Source: JANQRV01 sp964533785 (GTDB lineage: Bacteria > Bacteroidota > Bacteroidia > Chitinophagales > Saprospiraceae). Taken from it: DNA of 5,981 nt. Within the stretch, counting starts at the first letter, position 1, and every line of letters starts with the position of its first letter. Positions 1 through 5,981 of the stretch are shown here, one piece after another. The stretch is taken from contig CAZHNG010000397.1 of assembly GCA_964533785.1 (NCBI GenBank), positions 1 through 5,981 on the forward strand, written 5' to 3'. The notes beneath the pieces were generated by a model that saw only the letters and a list, made by a program, of their open reading frames with translations, did no database searches and was not told the origin of the DNA. A program made the position numbers and the translations under genes.

Positions 1-41
1 ATGGATATCAATTTTTCAGAATAAATAAATTTCCCTTGATT

Positions 42-104
42 GTCAATTAGTTAGAGTTTTTTGTCTAACTTCTAGAGTCTAGCGTCAAAAGTCTAGATCA
101 AAAG
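42..104. repeat. Degenerate 7-bp-period repeat, consensus about GTCTAGA
   Basis: Read in steps of seven from position 42, the sequence keeps returning to GTCTAGA-like words: AGTTAGA (49), GTCTAAC (63), TTCTAGA (70), GTCTAGC (77), GTCAAAA (84) and GTCTAGA (91). GTCTA recurs exactly at 63, 77 and 91. The copies are decayed and the tract lies wholly in noncoding DNA. A similar tract in the same phase-locked style sits downstream of fabI (5041-5075), which suggests a family of intergenic heptad repeats rather than chance. I do not know its function. Confidence 0.6.
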
Positions 105-112
105 TAAGCCTT

Positions 113-167
113 AAAAAATAATGGCCAAATTAATCATCCCGACTACGTCGGGGTGAATTATTTGGCC
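113..167 (-). terminator. Strong hairpin with T-rich tail, likely rho-independent terminator of the leftward transcription unit
   Basis: Arms 123-143 and 147-167 pair over 21 positions around a 3-base loop (TAC, 144-146). The outer seven to eight pairs (GGCCAAAT/ATTTGGCC) and the inner CCCGAC/GTCGGG block are intact. Two positions in the middle are mismatched, and one pair is T-G on the plus strand. Reading leftward, the stem is followed at once by ATTATTTTTT (113-122), while the plus-strand side lacks a T-run, so termination of minus-strand transcription is favoured. It lies about 111 bases past the stop codon at 279. A role in 3'-end stabilisation, or in a convergent gene beyond the window, is possible. 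Confidence 0.7.
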
Positions 168-278
168 TTATCCCCTTGGTGTTGACTTATGAGACAGCCG
201 CAAAAAAAATCATGTTTAAAGTATTCAGGATCAACAATGAATAAAAGTCGTTCAAAATTGGGGATGATTCCTATTAAC

Positions 279-2675
279 TCACTGCTTTACTACCCTGAGC
301 GTGTGCTTAGTACTTTCACCCGCTGTCTGAATAGTAATCCAATAAACACCCCTCACCCAGTTTTCACCAAACGTGAAATTGCCCTCTAAGAGCTGGTATC
401 TTTCTATAAACTGCCCTAAACTGTTGTAAACTTGCACGAAATAGGGTCGATCCAAAGAAACATTTAGCCGAAATACCTGTTGGAAAGGATTAGGCGCGAC
501 ACTTACCTCGATTCCCTCACTAATATTGTCGATGGACGTTGTTGTAGTGTCCTCCACGACCTCCTCCAAAACGGAAAAAGCATCAATAGCAGCTTCCACA
601 AGGTGGCCGCTATCCGCCTGATCTCCCGTTTCAAATACGACTCTCATTTCGTCCGTTAACTCAATATAATCTTTCAGGAAATAATCCGGACTGGAACGCC
701 ATTCGCTAGAAGAATTGGCAAAAGTATCGACAAGTACCCGGTTTTGCCCGTTGTCAATAAAGACGGTTAGGCGGTCATCCTGAGGTGGTGTTCCTCCTTC
801 ATTAAAAAACCAATAGTCAAAATGGAGGATCGGATTATCATAATCTTGCAAGGACAATACCGGTGAAGTAAGCGTAACCTTACCATTATCGACATCATCG
901 AACCCGGCAGATTCGCCTCGATTCCCAGTCATAAAACACTGTTCGCCTATATCGCCACTGACATCTTCACCCGGATTAGCCAGCACATCGCCAAAAGCAG
1001 TTCTGATAGGAATACCTCTGATCCACAGTCCCGCAGTTGCGCTATCCGTTGTCGATTGCCAGCCTAGGTCTGCAAAAAAGTCATCCTGATAGCCCTCCTC
1101 CAGCTCTATTTCAAAATTCTGATTTGCTTCAATACTAATGGGATCTAAAGAAGTATGTAAATATCCCCAGGCAGCACTTTGTATCTGGTATTGATCCTCG
1201 TAAATATCGGTAAAAACAAAATTACCATCCCGATCCGAGCGACCAGTGAAAGTAGAAATTTCATTGAATAAAATAATGCTGGCATTAGGGATCGGCGTAC
1301 CATCTTCCTTACTCATCGTTTTGCCGCTGAAAGAAATAGTTCCCAAGGGCTGTAGTGTAACATCTAACTGGGTCACCTCTCCGTTTACCAAAGTAGTATT
1401 CAAGGTAGTTACCCGATACCCTTCTTTCAGAAACCTCACTTCAAAATTACCCCCGGTGGCCTGACCTGTTTTGTACAACCCTCCAAAATTGGTCATGGAA
1501 CGATTGGTTTGATCAGAAAGGATCTCTACCCGCACCCCTTCGATCCCAAATCCGGTCGCGGCATCCGTAACTATACCTTCCAGGTAACAAGCCTTCTGGT
1601 AGGTAGGCCGAAAAACGTACAGCCCTGTTTGAATATCCGAAACCAGCATCAGCCCGGACGGGAGAAAAGGATAAGCGCCCCAACAACCGTTAAATCCACC
1701 ATCAATTCCAGGATAGGTATCGTATTGTGCTACTTTGATCAGGTTATCAGGCCGGTGAGCATCCACCACCACTATACCATCCGTATACCAGGAAGTAACT
1801 AAAAATCCATTGTGATAATGGGTATTATGAGGAATAACCCCCAATCCTTCCGTCTCTAAAGGCCGGTAAGAATCTAAAAAACGAATATTGTCAAGATCAG
1901 AAACATCGTAAGCATCTACGAAGGCATTAGCCCGTTCGTCAGTAGTAAACAAATATTTCCCATCATCGGAAAGCCAGCAGTTGTGGGTAAAGTTCGAACT
2001 GGTACTCTGGGTCGTTAAAGTGATCGGATTGGCTTTATCTTTTACATCGATCACCGAGAAAACACCACTACTGATATCTGCACTCCAGACGGTATCGCCC
2101 CGGGAAAAATTATCGTGTGAATACCTTCTGTCTCCGGCTCCTACAAACCTGGGATTTGCCGGATCATTTACGTCAATGACCAAAATACCCCCCTGATTGA
2201 TGTTACAACCGGAAAGATAACAGTAACCGTTGTCGTCAATATAAAGGTTATGGCAGGTAGACAGGGTGAGGGGTAGTTCATCGATCTCAATCGTCGGTTG
2301 CCAAAATTCCCAGGTAACATCAGAAGGCGCCCGGCTCATATCTATGATCAGCAAGCCGTCATTTCCCTGATCGGTCGTCACAAAGATGTGATCATTAAAA
2401 TCTTTAAAGTCTCTCCAGATAGAATTCGCACCAGGGATCCTCGCTACTTCGATGGGCTCTCCCGGGTCTTCCAGGTCGTATATTAACGTAGCTTGCCTGG
2501 TACCGATAATGGCATATTCCCTGCCATTCTGGTCTACAAAGCCCCATACATCACTATATCCTTCCTGTTCGTAATCATTAACATTTGCAATGAATTCAAA
2601 ATTCAGATTTTGCTGTCCGATAGCCGGACTTAATAGCAAACAAAAACCAACCAACAATCCATATCTTCTCATCAT
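279..2675 (-). CDS. Secreted LVIVD beta-propeller (choice-of-anchor B-like) protein with carboxypeptidase-regulatory-like domains and T9SS sorting domain
   Basis: This 798-residue protein is probably exported and attached to or released from the cell surface. Residues 1-20 form a signal peptide (hydrophobic core YGLLVGFCLLL, cleavage near AIGQ). Residues 22-358 carry seven LVIVD-type repeats, with cores near 62, 107, 163, 204, 252, 300 and 350; the clearest is GGILVIDVNDPANPRFVG at 162-179. This fits a seven-bladed propeller of the choice-of-anchor B family. Two carboxypeptidase-regulatory-like beta-sandwich domains follow at about 362-443 and 447-526. Residues 530-702 form a jelly-roll-like domain with conserved features (W539, GLWIRG, DDVDNGKVTLTSP at 593-605). 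A linker rich in E, D and T (704-714) leads to the T9SS type A sorting domain (about 723-798: VAPNPF, VQVYNSLGQ, GVYWI). Two ATGs are adjacent (2675 and 2672); the upstream sequence is A/T-rich with no Shine-Dalgarno. Ligand and enzymatic activity are unknown; no catalytic motif was recognised. Confidence 0.85.
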   Translation of the reverse strand: MMRRYGLLVGFCLLLSPAIGQQNLNFEFIANVNDYEQEGYSDVWGFVDQNGREYAIIGTRQATLIYDLEDPGEPIEVARIPGANSIWRDFKDFNDHIFVTTDQGNDGLLIIDMSRAPSDVTWEFWQPTIEIDELPLTLSTCHNLYIDDNGYCYLSGCNINQGGILVIDVNDPANPRFVGAGDRRYSHDNFSRGDTVWSADISSGVFSVIDVKDKANPITLTTQSTSSNFTHNCWLSDDGKYLFTTDERANAFVDAYDVSDLDNIRFLDSYRPLETEGLGVIPHNTHYHNGFLVTSWYTDGIVVVDAHRPDNLIKVAQYDTYPGIDGGFNGCWGAYPFLPSGLMLVSDIQTGLYVFRPTYQKACYLEGIVTDAATGFGIEGVRVEILSDQTNRSMTNFGGLYKTGQATGGNFEVRFLKEGYRVTTLNTTLVNGEVTQLDVTLQPLGTISFSGKTMSKEDGTPIPNASIILFNEISTFTGRSDRDGNFVFTDIYEDQYQIQSAAWGYLHTSLDPISIEANQNFEIELEEGYQDDFFADLGWQSTTDSATAGLWIRGIPIRTAFGDVLANPGEDVSGDIGEQCFMTGNRGESAGFDDVDNGKVTLTSPVLSLQDYDNPILHFDYWFFNEGGTPPQDDRLTVFIDNGQNRVLVDTFANSSSEWRSSPDYFLKDYIELTDEMRVVFETGDQADSGHLVEAAIDAFSVLEEVVEDTTTTSIDNISEGIEVSVAPNPFQQVFRLNVSLDRPYFVQVYNSLGQFIERYQLLEGNFTFGENWVRGVYWITIQTAGESTKHTLRVVKQ

Positions 2676-2782
2676 AGTAAAAATTTTTTGTAATATCCTA
2701 TCAACAAAATTTTAATTCCCAAGATTGTTCTTTTAACCGGAGCAAAATGTAGATTAACGAATAAGTAAGTTGAATGACAAAA
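2676..2782. other. Intergenic gap between porin and propeller gene
   Basis: These 107 A/T-rich bases separate the two envelope genes. On the minus strand TACATTTTG (plus-strand 2743-2751) loosely resembles the Bacteroidota -7 element TAnnTTTG, but no TTG lies at the usual distance upstream, so I do not call a promoter. No terminator-like hairpin was seen, so read-through from the porin gene is possible. The gap is long enough for an independent promoter. Confidence 0.5.
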
Positions 2783-4771
2783 TCAATTAACGAAACGCCA
2801 TTTCAAACCGATCCTTAAACCGCCGGTCCACTGCGGATAATAGGCGACGTGATAAAAAAGCTCTTTTTCCGGCTGAATGAGGCGGTATAAGTTCTCCCAC
2901 TTGACAAAAGCTCTGAACCGCGTGACTTGCATACTCAAAAATGCATCTGCCGCCGGATAAAAATCAACCTGGCTGCGATCCCTGATGGTCGGCGAGAATT
3001 GACGGGATAACTGGAATTGCCCGGTTAAAGGATTGTAATACGATGCGTTGTAAGTAGTTAATAACCTGATATCAGCCCCCACTCGCACATTCAATACCTT
3101 AAACCACTTCCCACCGTAATAAAGACTATGTTTGGTGAAAATATTGGGCAATAAAAGCACATCTTCCGTTATCTCCTGAATGCCTAAAACATTATCAAGA
3201 TGAAAATTTCCAACCGTGAAATCTTTCTGGATAACCAATTGAAGAATACTCAGCGGGGTACCTGTTTGCCGGGCTATGCCCAACGTATCAAAATAGATGT
3301 AATTATTGATCAAATGGTAAGAACCAGTTACTGAGAAATTGAGTTTTTCCAACGAATAGGTAGCGGATAAATTGGTTTCCAGGGTTTTATTGAAATCGTT
3401 TTGCCAGAGCTCCTTACTGGTAACGACAAATTGTTCTTGCAACAGATTGGGCGAATACAATTGATTCATTGCTTTTAAACGTAGACTACCCAAGGATCTC
3501 AAATCCAGGAATAACTCTCCCTGAATTCGATAATCTCCTACATTATCTAAAAGGCCAAGTTGCCCGTAGGTGTCGATGTATAAGCGGTCATTAGGGTTGA
3601 ACTTGATCCTACCGTTTATAAAAAGATTATTCACGTTTGACCGGCCCAATTCCATATCAAAAGAATGGAGCGTATGCACCAGTCCTACTTCTATCAAATC
3701 CTTCTGACGTTGTGCGCTATTGCGAGCCTGCCGCTGCAAACGGAAAGTGCTAAGATTAAAGGCATTCTCAACTTTTTGGTGCTCAAGATAAAAGCGCGTA
3801 CCCCTAAAATCCACCAGAAAATCCCGATAAAACAGTGAATCCGTACTGGTAGGTCCGCTTTGGAAAGGGTCGAAAAATTTATACTTGCTTTGCAGGTAAC
3901 TGATTTGGTGGTTTAAGGTGAACGCACGGGTTAAACCTCCGTTGATGGTATCCGGTTTACCGCCGAATTTGTAGTAGTGGGTATACATTAATTCCCGATG
4001 TTCGTGCCGGGTTTGGGCATCGTTCAAAAACACTTGTGCGGAGCTTTCAGCGTCGGGGTCAGGATCTCTGATCAGACCGCCATTGTCTTCTTGTTCGATC
4101 GTGTTGGCGGCGTAACTCAGAAAACCATCATAGCGGTCATCGGCGGAATGGTACCATAAGCCCATAGCAATGGCCGTATTTCTGGACTTTTGGTTGGGGA
4201 ACTGATTTTGTTCTCCTACCATGGTGATATTTCGGTAATCGATATTTACGTTCAACCCATCCGCGAAATTGCGACTGAATTCTCCGGTAAAATAGGAATC
4301 GGATTGCTCTCCGATCTGTGTGTAAGACAAGTTTGTATAGGGCTTTTCCAGTCTCCGGTAGGTTTGGTCTATCGCCCGGATATGATAAGGGTCGTATTGA
4401 TGGAGCCCAATGTCAAAACCATTGCGCAACAAGGGTTCGTAAAACATAGGTTGCGCGGCAGAGCCCAGAGTTCCCAGGTGTTGTAGGTCTATCACCCGTT
4501 TGCGCGACGGATCGTATTGCTGGAAATAATTACCGAGAAGCGAATCGGAGAAAGGCTTTTCATCGTTGGGATTATCCGCATAAAAGCTAAAAACGCCGAA
4601 AGTGTCCACATCACCGGTGTAATCTTCCTGGGGCCTTTCCTTCTCGGGAAGCGTAGAACCGCCTCTGATAACATCGTCGCCTCGCAAATCGGGAATACGT
4701 TGTCCGTACAAAGGACAGCAAAATATAGATGCGGCTACCAGAGCAATAATTTTTATCAGGTTCGTTGGCAA
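2783..4771 (-). CDS. Putative outer-membrane porin (Porin_10-like family of Bacteroidota)
   Basis: This is an outer-membrane beta-barrel protein, presumably for passive passage of small solutes; the substrate is unknown. The frame is open from an ATG at 4987 (734 codons), but I place the start at TTG 4771. There it begins MPTNLIKIIALVAASIFCC, a normal signal peptide ending in LYGQ, giving about 662 residues. The 72 upstream codons overlap repeat-like noncoding DNA and read like untranslated sequence. TTG at 4792 and CTG at 4759 are alternatives; no in-frame ATG lies near the signal peptide. Numbered from the 4987 ATG, family features include the N-terminal segment LGNYFQQYDP (151-160), HLGTLGSAAQP (170-180), the D/Y-rich stretch at 191-210 and PYTNLSYTQIGEQ (216-228). 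The remainder alternates polar and aromatic residues in amphipathic strands, and the last strand ends WRFVN with a near-terminal aromatic. Related proteins are generally annotated only as putative porin. Confidence 0.8.
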   Translation of the reverse strand: MPTNLIKIIALVAASIFCCPLYGQRIPDLRGDDVIRGGSTLPEKERPQEDYTGDVDTFGVFSFYADNPNDEKPFSDSLLGNYFQQYDPSRKRVIDLQHLGTLGSAAQPMFYEPLLRNGFDIGLHQYDPYHIRAIDQTYRRLEKPYTNLSYTQIGEQSDSYFTGEFSRNFADGLNVNIDYRNITMVGEQNQFPNQKSRNTAIAMGLWYHSADDRYDGFLSYAANTIEQEDNGGLIRDPDPDAESSAQVFLNDAQTRHEHRELMYTHYYKFGGKPDTINGGLTRAFTLNHQISYLQSKYKFFDPFQSGPTSTDSLFYRDFLVDFRGTRFYLEHQKVENAFNLSTFRLQRQARNSAQRQKDLIEVGLVHTLHSFDMELGRSNVNNLFINGRIKFNPNDRLYIDTYGQLGLLDNVGDYRIQGELFLDLRSLGSLRLKAMNQLYSPNLLQEQFVVTSKELWQNDFNKTLETNLSATYSLEKLNFSVTGSYHLINNYIYFDTLGIARQTGTPLSILQLVIQKDFTVGNFHLDNVLGIQEITEDVLLLPNIFTKHSLYYGGKWFKVLNVRVGADIRLLTTYNASYYNPLTGQFQLSRQFSPTIRDRSQVDFYPAADAFLSMQVTRFRAFVKWENLYRLIQPEKELFYHVAYYPQWTGGLRIGLKWRFVN

Positions 4772-4883
4772 TCGACGATCGATATTAAACAAATTTTGTA
4801 AATAATAGCTAAACGAACATCTCTTGTATATTGTGAAGCCAGTTTTCCGTTTTAGCTTTTCTTTAATATTTTTAAAAAAAGAT

Positions 4884-4923
4884 GCCAGAAGCCAGATCCC
4901 ATAGCTATTGGAAGACACCAGAT
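4884..4923. repeat. Short decayed heptad-spaced repeat (GCCAGAA/GCCAGAT)
   Basis: GCCAGAA (4884-4890) is followed directly by GCCAGAT (4891-4897), and ACCAGAT recurs at 4917-4923. On the minus strand the same words read TCTGGCT and TCTGGCA, with TCT spaced by seven bases three times. The tract is more decayed than those at 42-104 and 5041-5075 and has a different core, so membership of the same repeat family is uncertain. Its presence inside the N-terminal extension of the porin frame argues that the extension is noncoding. Confidence 0.35.
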
Positions 4924-4999
4924 TGCAAGAGGTTGGAGAAATAGAGCTTTGGGTGGGTTTTATCACAACTTTTAATGGTCTTCTCATTTAAGTAAGTGA

Positions 5000-5017
5000 G
5001 ACACCAGAATGGGTGTC
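5000..5017. repeat. Inverted repeat GACACC-6-GGTGTC
   Basis: GACACC (5000-5005) and GGTGTC (5012-5017) are perfect inverted copies separated by six bases. They lie about 55 bases past the fabI stop codon. On the minus strand no T-run follows, so it is a poor rho-independent terminator. It could be a weak terminator, a processing site or a protein-binding palindrome. The left arm is part of a 10-base direct repeat also found at 4913-4922. Confidence 0.4.
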
Positions 5018-5040
5018 ATTGATCCCGGTAACTACACGGC

Positions 5041-5075
5041 TTTAGCATTCTAGCCTCTGACGTCTACAGTCTTTA
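5041..5075. repeat. Degenerate 7-bp-period repeat abutting the fabI stop codon
   Basis: In steps of seven from 5041 the words are TTTAGCA, TTCTAGC (5048), CTCTGAC (5055), GTCTACA (5062) and GTCTTTA (5069). They resemble the GTCTAGA-like words at 42-104 and have the same period. The last word contains the complement of the fabI TAA stop (5073-5075), so the tract begins exactly where coding ends. Its role is unknown. Confidence 0.5.
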
Positions 5076-5876
5076 TTCTTCTAAAACAGCGGGACTCATT
5101 CCCATACTCGAAAAACCACCGTCGTGGTACAGATTCTGCATAGTTACCATCCGGGTTAAATCGGAAAATAAAAGCACACAATAATTCGCGCAATCCATCG
5201 CCGAAGCGTTGCCTAACGGAGACATTTTATCAGCATAATTAAAGAATTCGGTGAAGCCTTTAATACCGCTCCCGGCAGTCGTCATGGTCGGGGACTGAGA
5301 AATGGTATTTACCCTGACCTTATTCTTCATGCCAAAATGATAGCCGAAACTGCGGGCAAATGACTCAAGCAATGCTTTTGACTCCGCCATTTCGCTGTAA
5401 TCAGGAAAAGTTCGCTGTGCGGCAATGTAAGAAAGGGCTAGAATAGACCCCCAGTCGTTCATCGCATCCTTATGCCATAGCGTTTGCATGATGCGGTGAA
5501 AGGACATCGCAGAAATATCGAAAGTCTTCTGCATCCAATCGTACTTAACGTTGGTATACTCTCTTTTTTTGCGAACATTCAGGGACATACCGATAGAATG
5601 CAACACAAAATCGATCTTACCGCCCAGTAGATCCATGGATTTTTGAAAAAGGTTTTCCAGATCCTCCATATTCGTGGCGTCCGCCGGAATAACTTCCGCA
5701 TTTACTTTTTCTCCTAATTCCTGGATCTTGCCGAATCTTAAAGCAACGGGCGCATTCGTCAGCGTAATACTGGCACCTTCTTCATAACACCTTTCGGCTA
5801 CTTTCCAGGCAATGGATTGATCGTCCAGTGCACCGAAAATGACACCTTTTTTTCCTTCTAATAGTCTATTTGACAT
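5073..5876 (-). CDS. fabI: Enoyl-[acyl-carrier-protein] reductase (NADH), FabI
   Basis: This cytoplasmic enzyme reduces trans-2-enoyl-ACP to acyl-ACP, the last step of each type II fatty acid elongation cycle. The 267-residue length is normal for FabI, a divergent short-chain dehydrogenase. Visible features are the nucleotide-binding segment GALDDQSIAWKVAE (15-28), D66 in the PADAT segment that usually contacts adenine, HSIG (93-96), and the catalytic pair Y160 and K167 in YSEMAESK, spaced Tyr-X6-Lys as in FabI, with Y150 in LSYIAAQR as the second conserved tyrosine. The substrate loop reads SQSPTMTTAGSGI (193-205), where E. coli has SAGPIRTLAASGI. This loop and the MSPLGN...YHDGGFSSMG ending look like the Bacteroidota form. 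The ATG at 5876 is only eight bases after the preceding stop, so co-transcription with the upstream gene is likely. There is no Shine-Dalgarno; upstream is A-rich (AAATTAAACGAACC). Confidence 0.95.
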   Translation of the reverse strand: MSNRLLEGKKGVIFGALDDQSIAWKVAERCYEEGASITLTNAPVALRFGKIQELGEKVNAEVIPADATNMEDLENLFQKSMDLLGGKIDFVLHSIGMSLNVRKKREYTNVKYDWMQKTFDISAMSFHRIMQTLWHKDAMNDWGSILALSYIAAQRTFPDYSEMAESKALLESFARSFGYHFGMKNKVRVNTISQSPTMTTAGSGIKGFTEFFNYADKMSPLGNASAMDCANYCVLLFSDLTRMVTMQNLYHDGGFSSMGMSPAVLEE

Positions 5877-5884
5877 TGGTTCGT

Positions 5885-5981
5885 TTAATTTAATCCAATT
5901 AATTCTTTTGCATTCTTTAAAGCGTATTCGCTGGGAGGATTCTGGCTAAGCATCACGGCGATAGCCCTGATCCGGTCATCA
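5885..5981 (-). CDS. recN: C-terminal end of probable DNA repair protein RecN (partial at window edge)
   Basis: Only the last 31 codons and the TAA stop (5885-5887) are inside the window; the rest lies beyond the right edge. The peptide contains RIRAIAVMLS and then ALKNAKELIG. This matches the usual end of RecN, where an arginine-containing helix with a (hydrophobic)-A-x-M-L-S/G motif is followed by a short variable turn and a final A-x-x-N/H-A-K/R-E-L-L helix. RecN is an SMC-like ATPase acting in double-strand break repair; its ATPase motifs would be outside this window. It sits eight bases upstream of fabI in the same direction, consistent with a shared transcript. From memory recN and fabI are neighbours in some other Bacteroidota; this was not checked. 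A short match leaves some doubt. Confidence 0.65.
   Translation of the reverse strand, partial: DDRIRAIAVMLSQNPPSEYALKNAKELIGLN

Larger units (their letters stand above)
1..278. other. Intergenic region at the left edge, no convincing gene
   Basis: This A/T-rich stretch lies downstream of the leftward gene ending at 279. It holds a 7-bp-period degenerate repeat (about 42-104) and a long hairpin (123-167), both listed separately. All three plus-strand frames close within the first 50 bases (stops at 22-24, 26-28 and 48-50), so the extreme left edge could carry the last codons of a convergent plus-strand gene, but too little is visible to say. No tRNA or other RNA gene was recognised. Between 168 and 278 I see only A/T-rich sequence with an A-run near 204-211. 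Confidence 0.6.
4772..5072. other. Intergenic region between fabI and the porin gene
   Basis: About 300 bases without a convincing gene if the porin starts near 4771. The stretch contains 7-bp-spaced words near 4884-4897, a 10-base direct repeat AGACACCAGA at 4913-4922 and 4999-5008, a small inverted repeat at 5000-5017, and a heptad-periodic tract running into the fabI stop codon. An A/T-rich block (4861-4880), T-rich on the minus strand, lies about 90 bases before the proposed porin start. A porin promoter is expected here, but I could not find a good TAnnTTTG/TTG pair. The minus-strand frame open to 4987 crosses this region and is judged not to be translated. Confidence 0.5.

Noticed and set aside
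1..50. C-terminal codons of a convergent plus-strand gene
   Set aside because: Each frame closes within 50 bases and none of the short tails can be recognised, so a call cannot be supported.
42..104. CRISPR array or direct-repeat/spacer structure
   Set aside because: The period is only 7 bp with degenerate copies and no unique spacers.
189..389. Plus-strand open frame of 66 codons
   Set aside because: It overlaps the 3' end of the T9SS protein gene antisense, has no recognisable domain or hydrophobic signal, and its composition looks like reverse-frame translation.
1246..2486. Four plus-strand open frames inside the propeller gene
   Set aside because: All lie antisense within a long gene with clear domain content; none gives a recognisable protein.
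2743..2751. Bacteroidota -7 promoter element before the propeller gene
   Set aside because: TACATTTTG matches TAnnTTTG only loosely and the nearest upstream TTG is about 26 bases away, too far for the usual spacing.
4190..4801. Plus-strand frames 4190-4486 and 4517-4801 and a minus-strand frame 4492-4674
   Set aside because: They overlap the porin coding region in other frames; the porin frame carries the family motifs there.
4772..4987. First 72 codons of the long porin frame as real coding sequence
   Set aside because: They precede a clear signal peptide, cross repeat-like DNA and have no family similarity I can recognise.
5000..5017. Rho-independent terminator of fabI
   Set aside because: The stem is only six pairs and no T-run follows on the minus strand.

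Overview
The window looks like chromosomal DNA from a Bacteroidota bacterium, probably of the Saprospiria/Lewinella type. Three things point there: a Bacteroidota-style FabI, a porin of the family seen mostly in this phylum, and a secreted protein ending in a type IX secretion (T9SS) C-terminal sorting domain. The starts are preceded by A/T-rich sequence rather than a Shine-Dalgarno, as is usual in the phylum. The exact genus is inference.

All recognisable genes are on the minus strand, so the biological order runs from right to left. At the right edge (5885-5981) are the last 31 codons of a gene whose C-terminus resembles the DNA repair protein RecN. Eight bases later comes fabI (5073-5876), the NADH-dependent enoyl-ACP reductase of fatty acid synthesis. 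A gene-free stretch of about 300 bases (4772-5072) follows, with degenerate 7-bp-period repeats and a small inverted repeat. Next is a putative outer-membrane porin (2783 to about 4771). Its frame is open to an ATG at 4987, but the signal peptide suggests a TTG start near 4771. After a 107-base gap comes a 798-residue secreted protein (279-2675) with an N-terminal seven-repeat LVIVD-type beta-propeller, two carboxypeptidase-regulatory-like beta-sandwich domains, a jelly-roll-like domain and a T9SS sorting domain. The left 278 bases hold no convincing gene. They contain a strong hairpin followed on the minus strand by a T-rich run, a likely terminator for the leftward transcription unit, and a second 7-bp-period repeat tract.

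Functionally this is housekeeping (recombination repair, lipid synthesis) followed by two cell-envelope genes, a porin and a T9SS cargo protein. I see no mobile element, RNA gene, CRISPR array or defence system, and no clear sign of a new multi-gene system. The points most worth a second look are the heptad-periodic intergenic repeats, the missing ATG start of the porin, and the metal-site-like His-Asn motifs that recur in the propeller.
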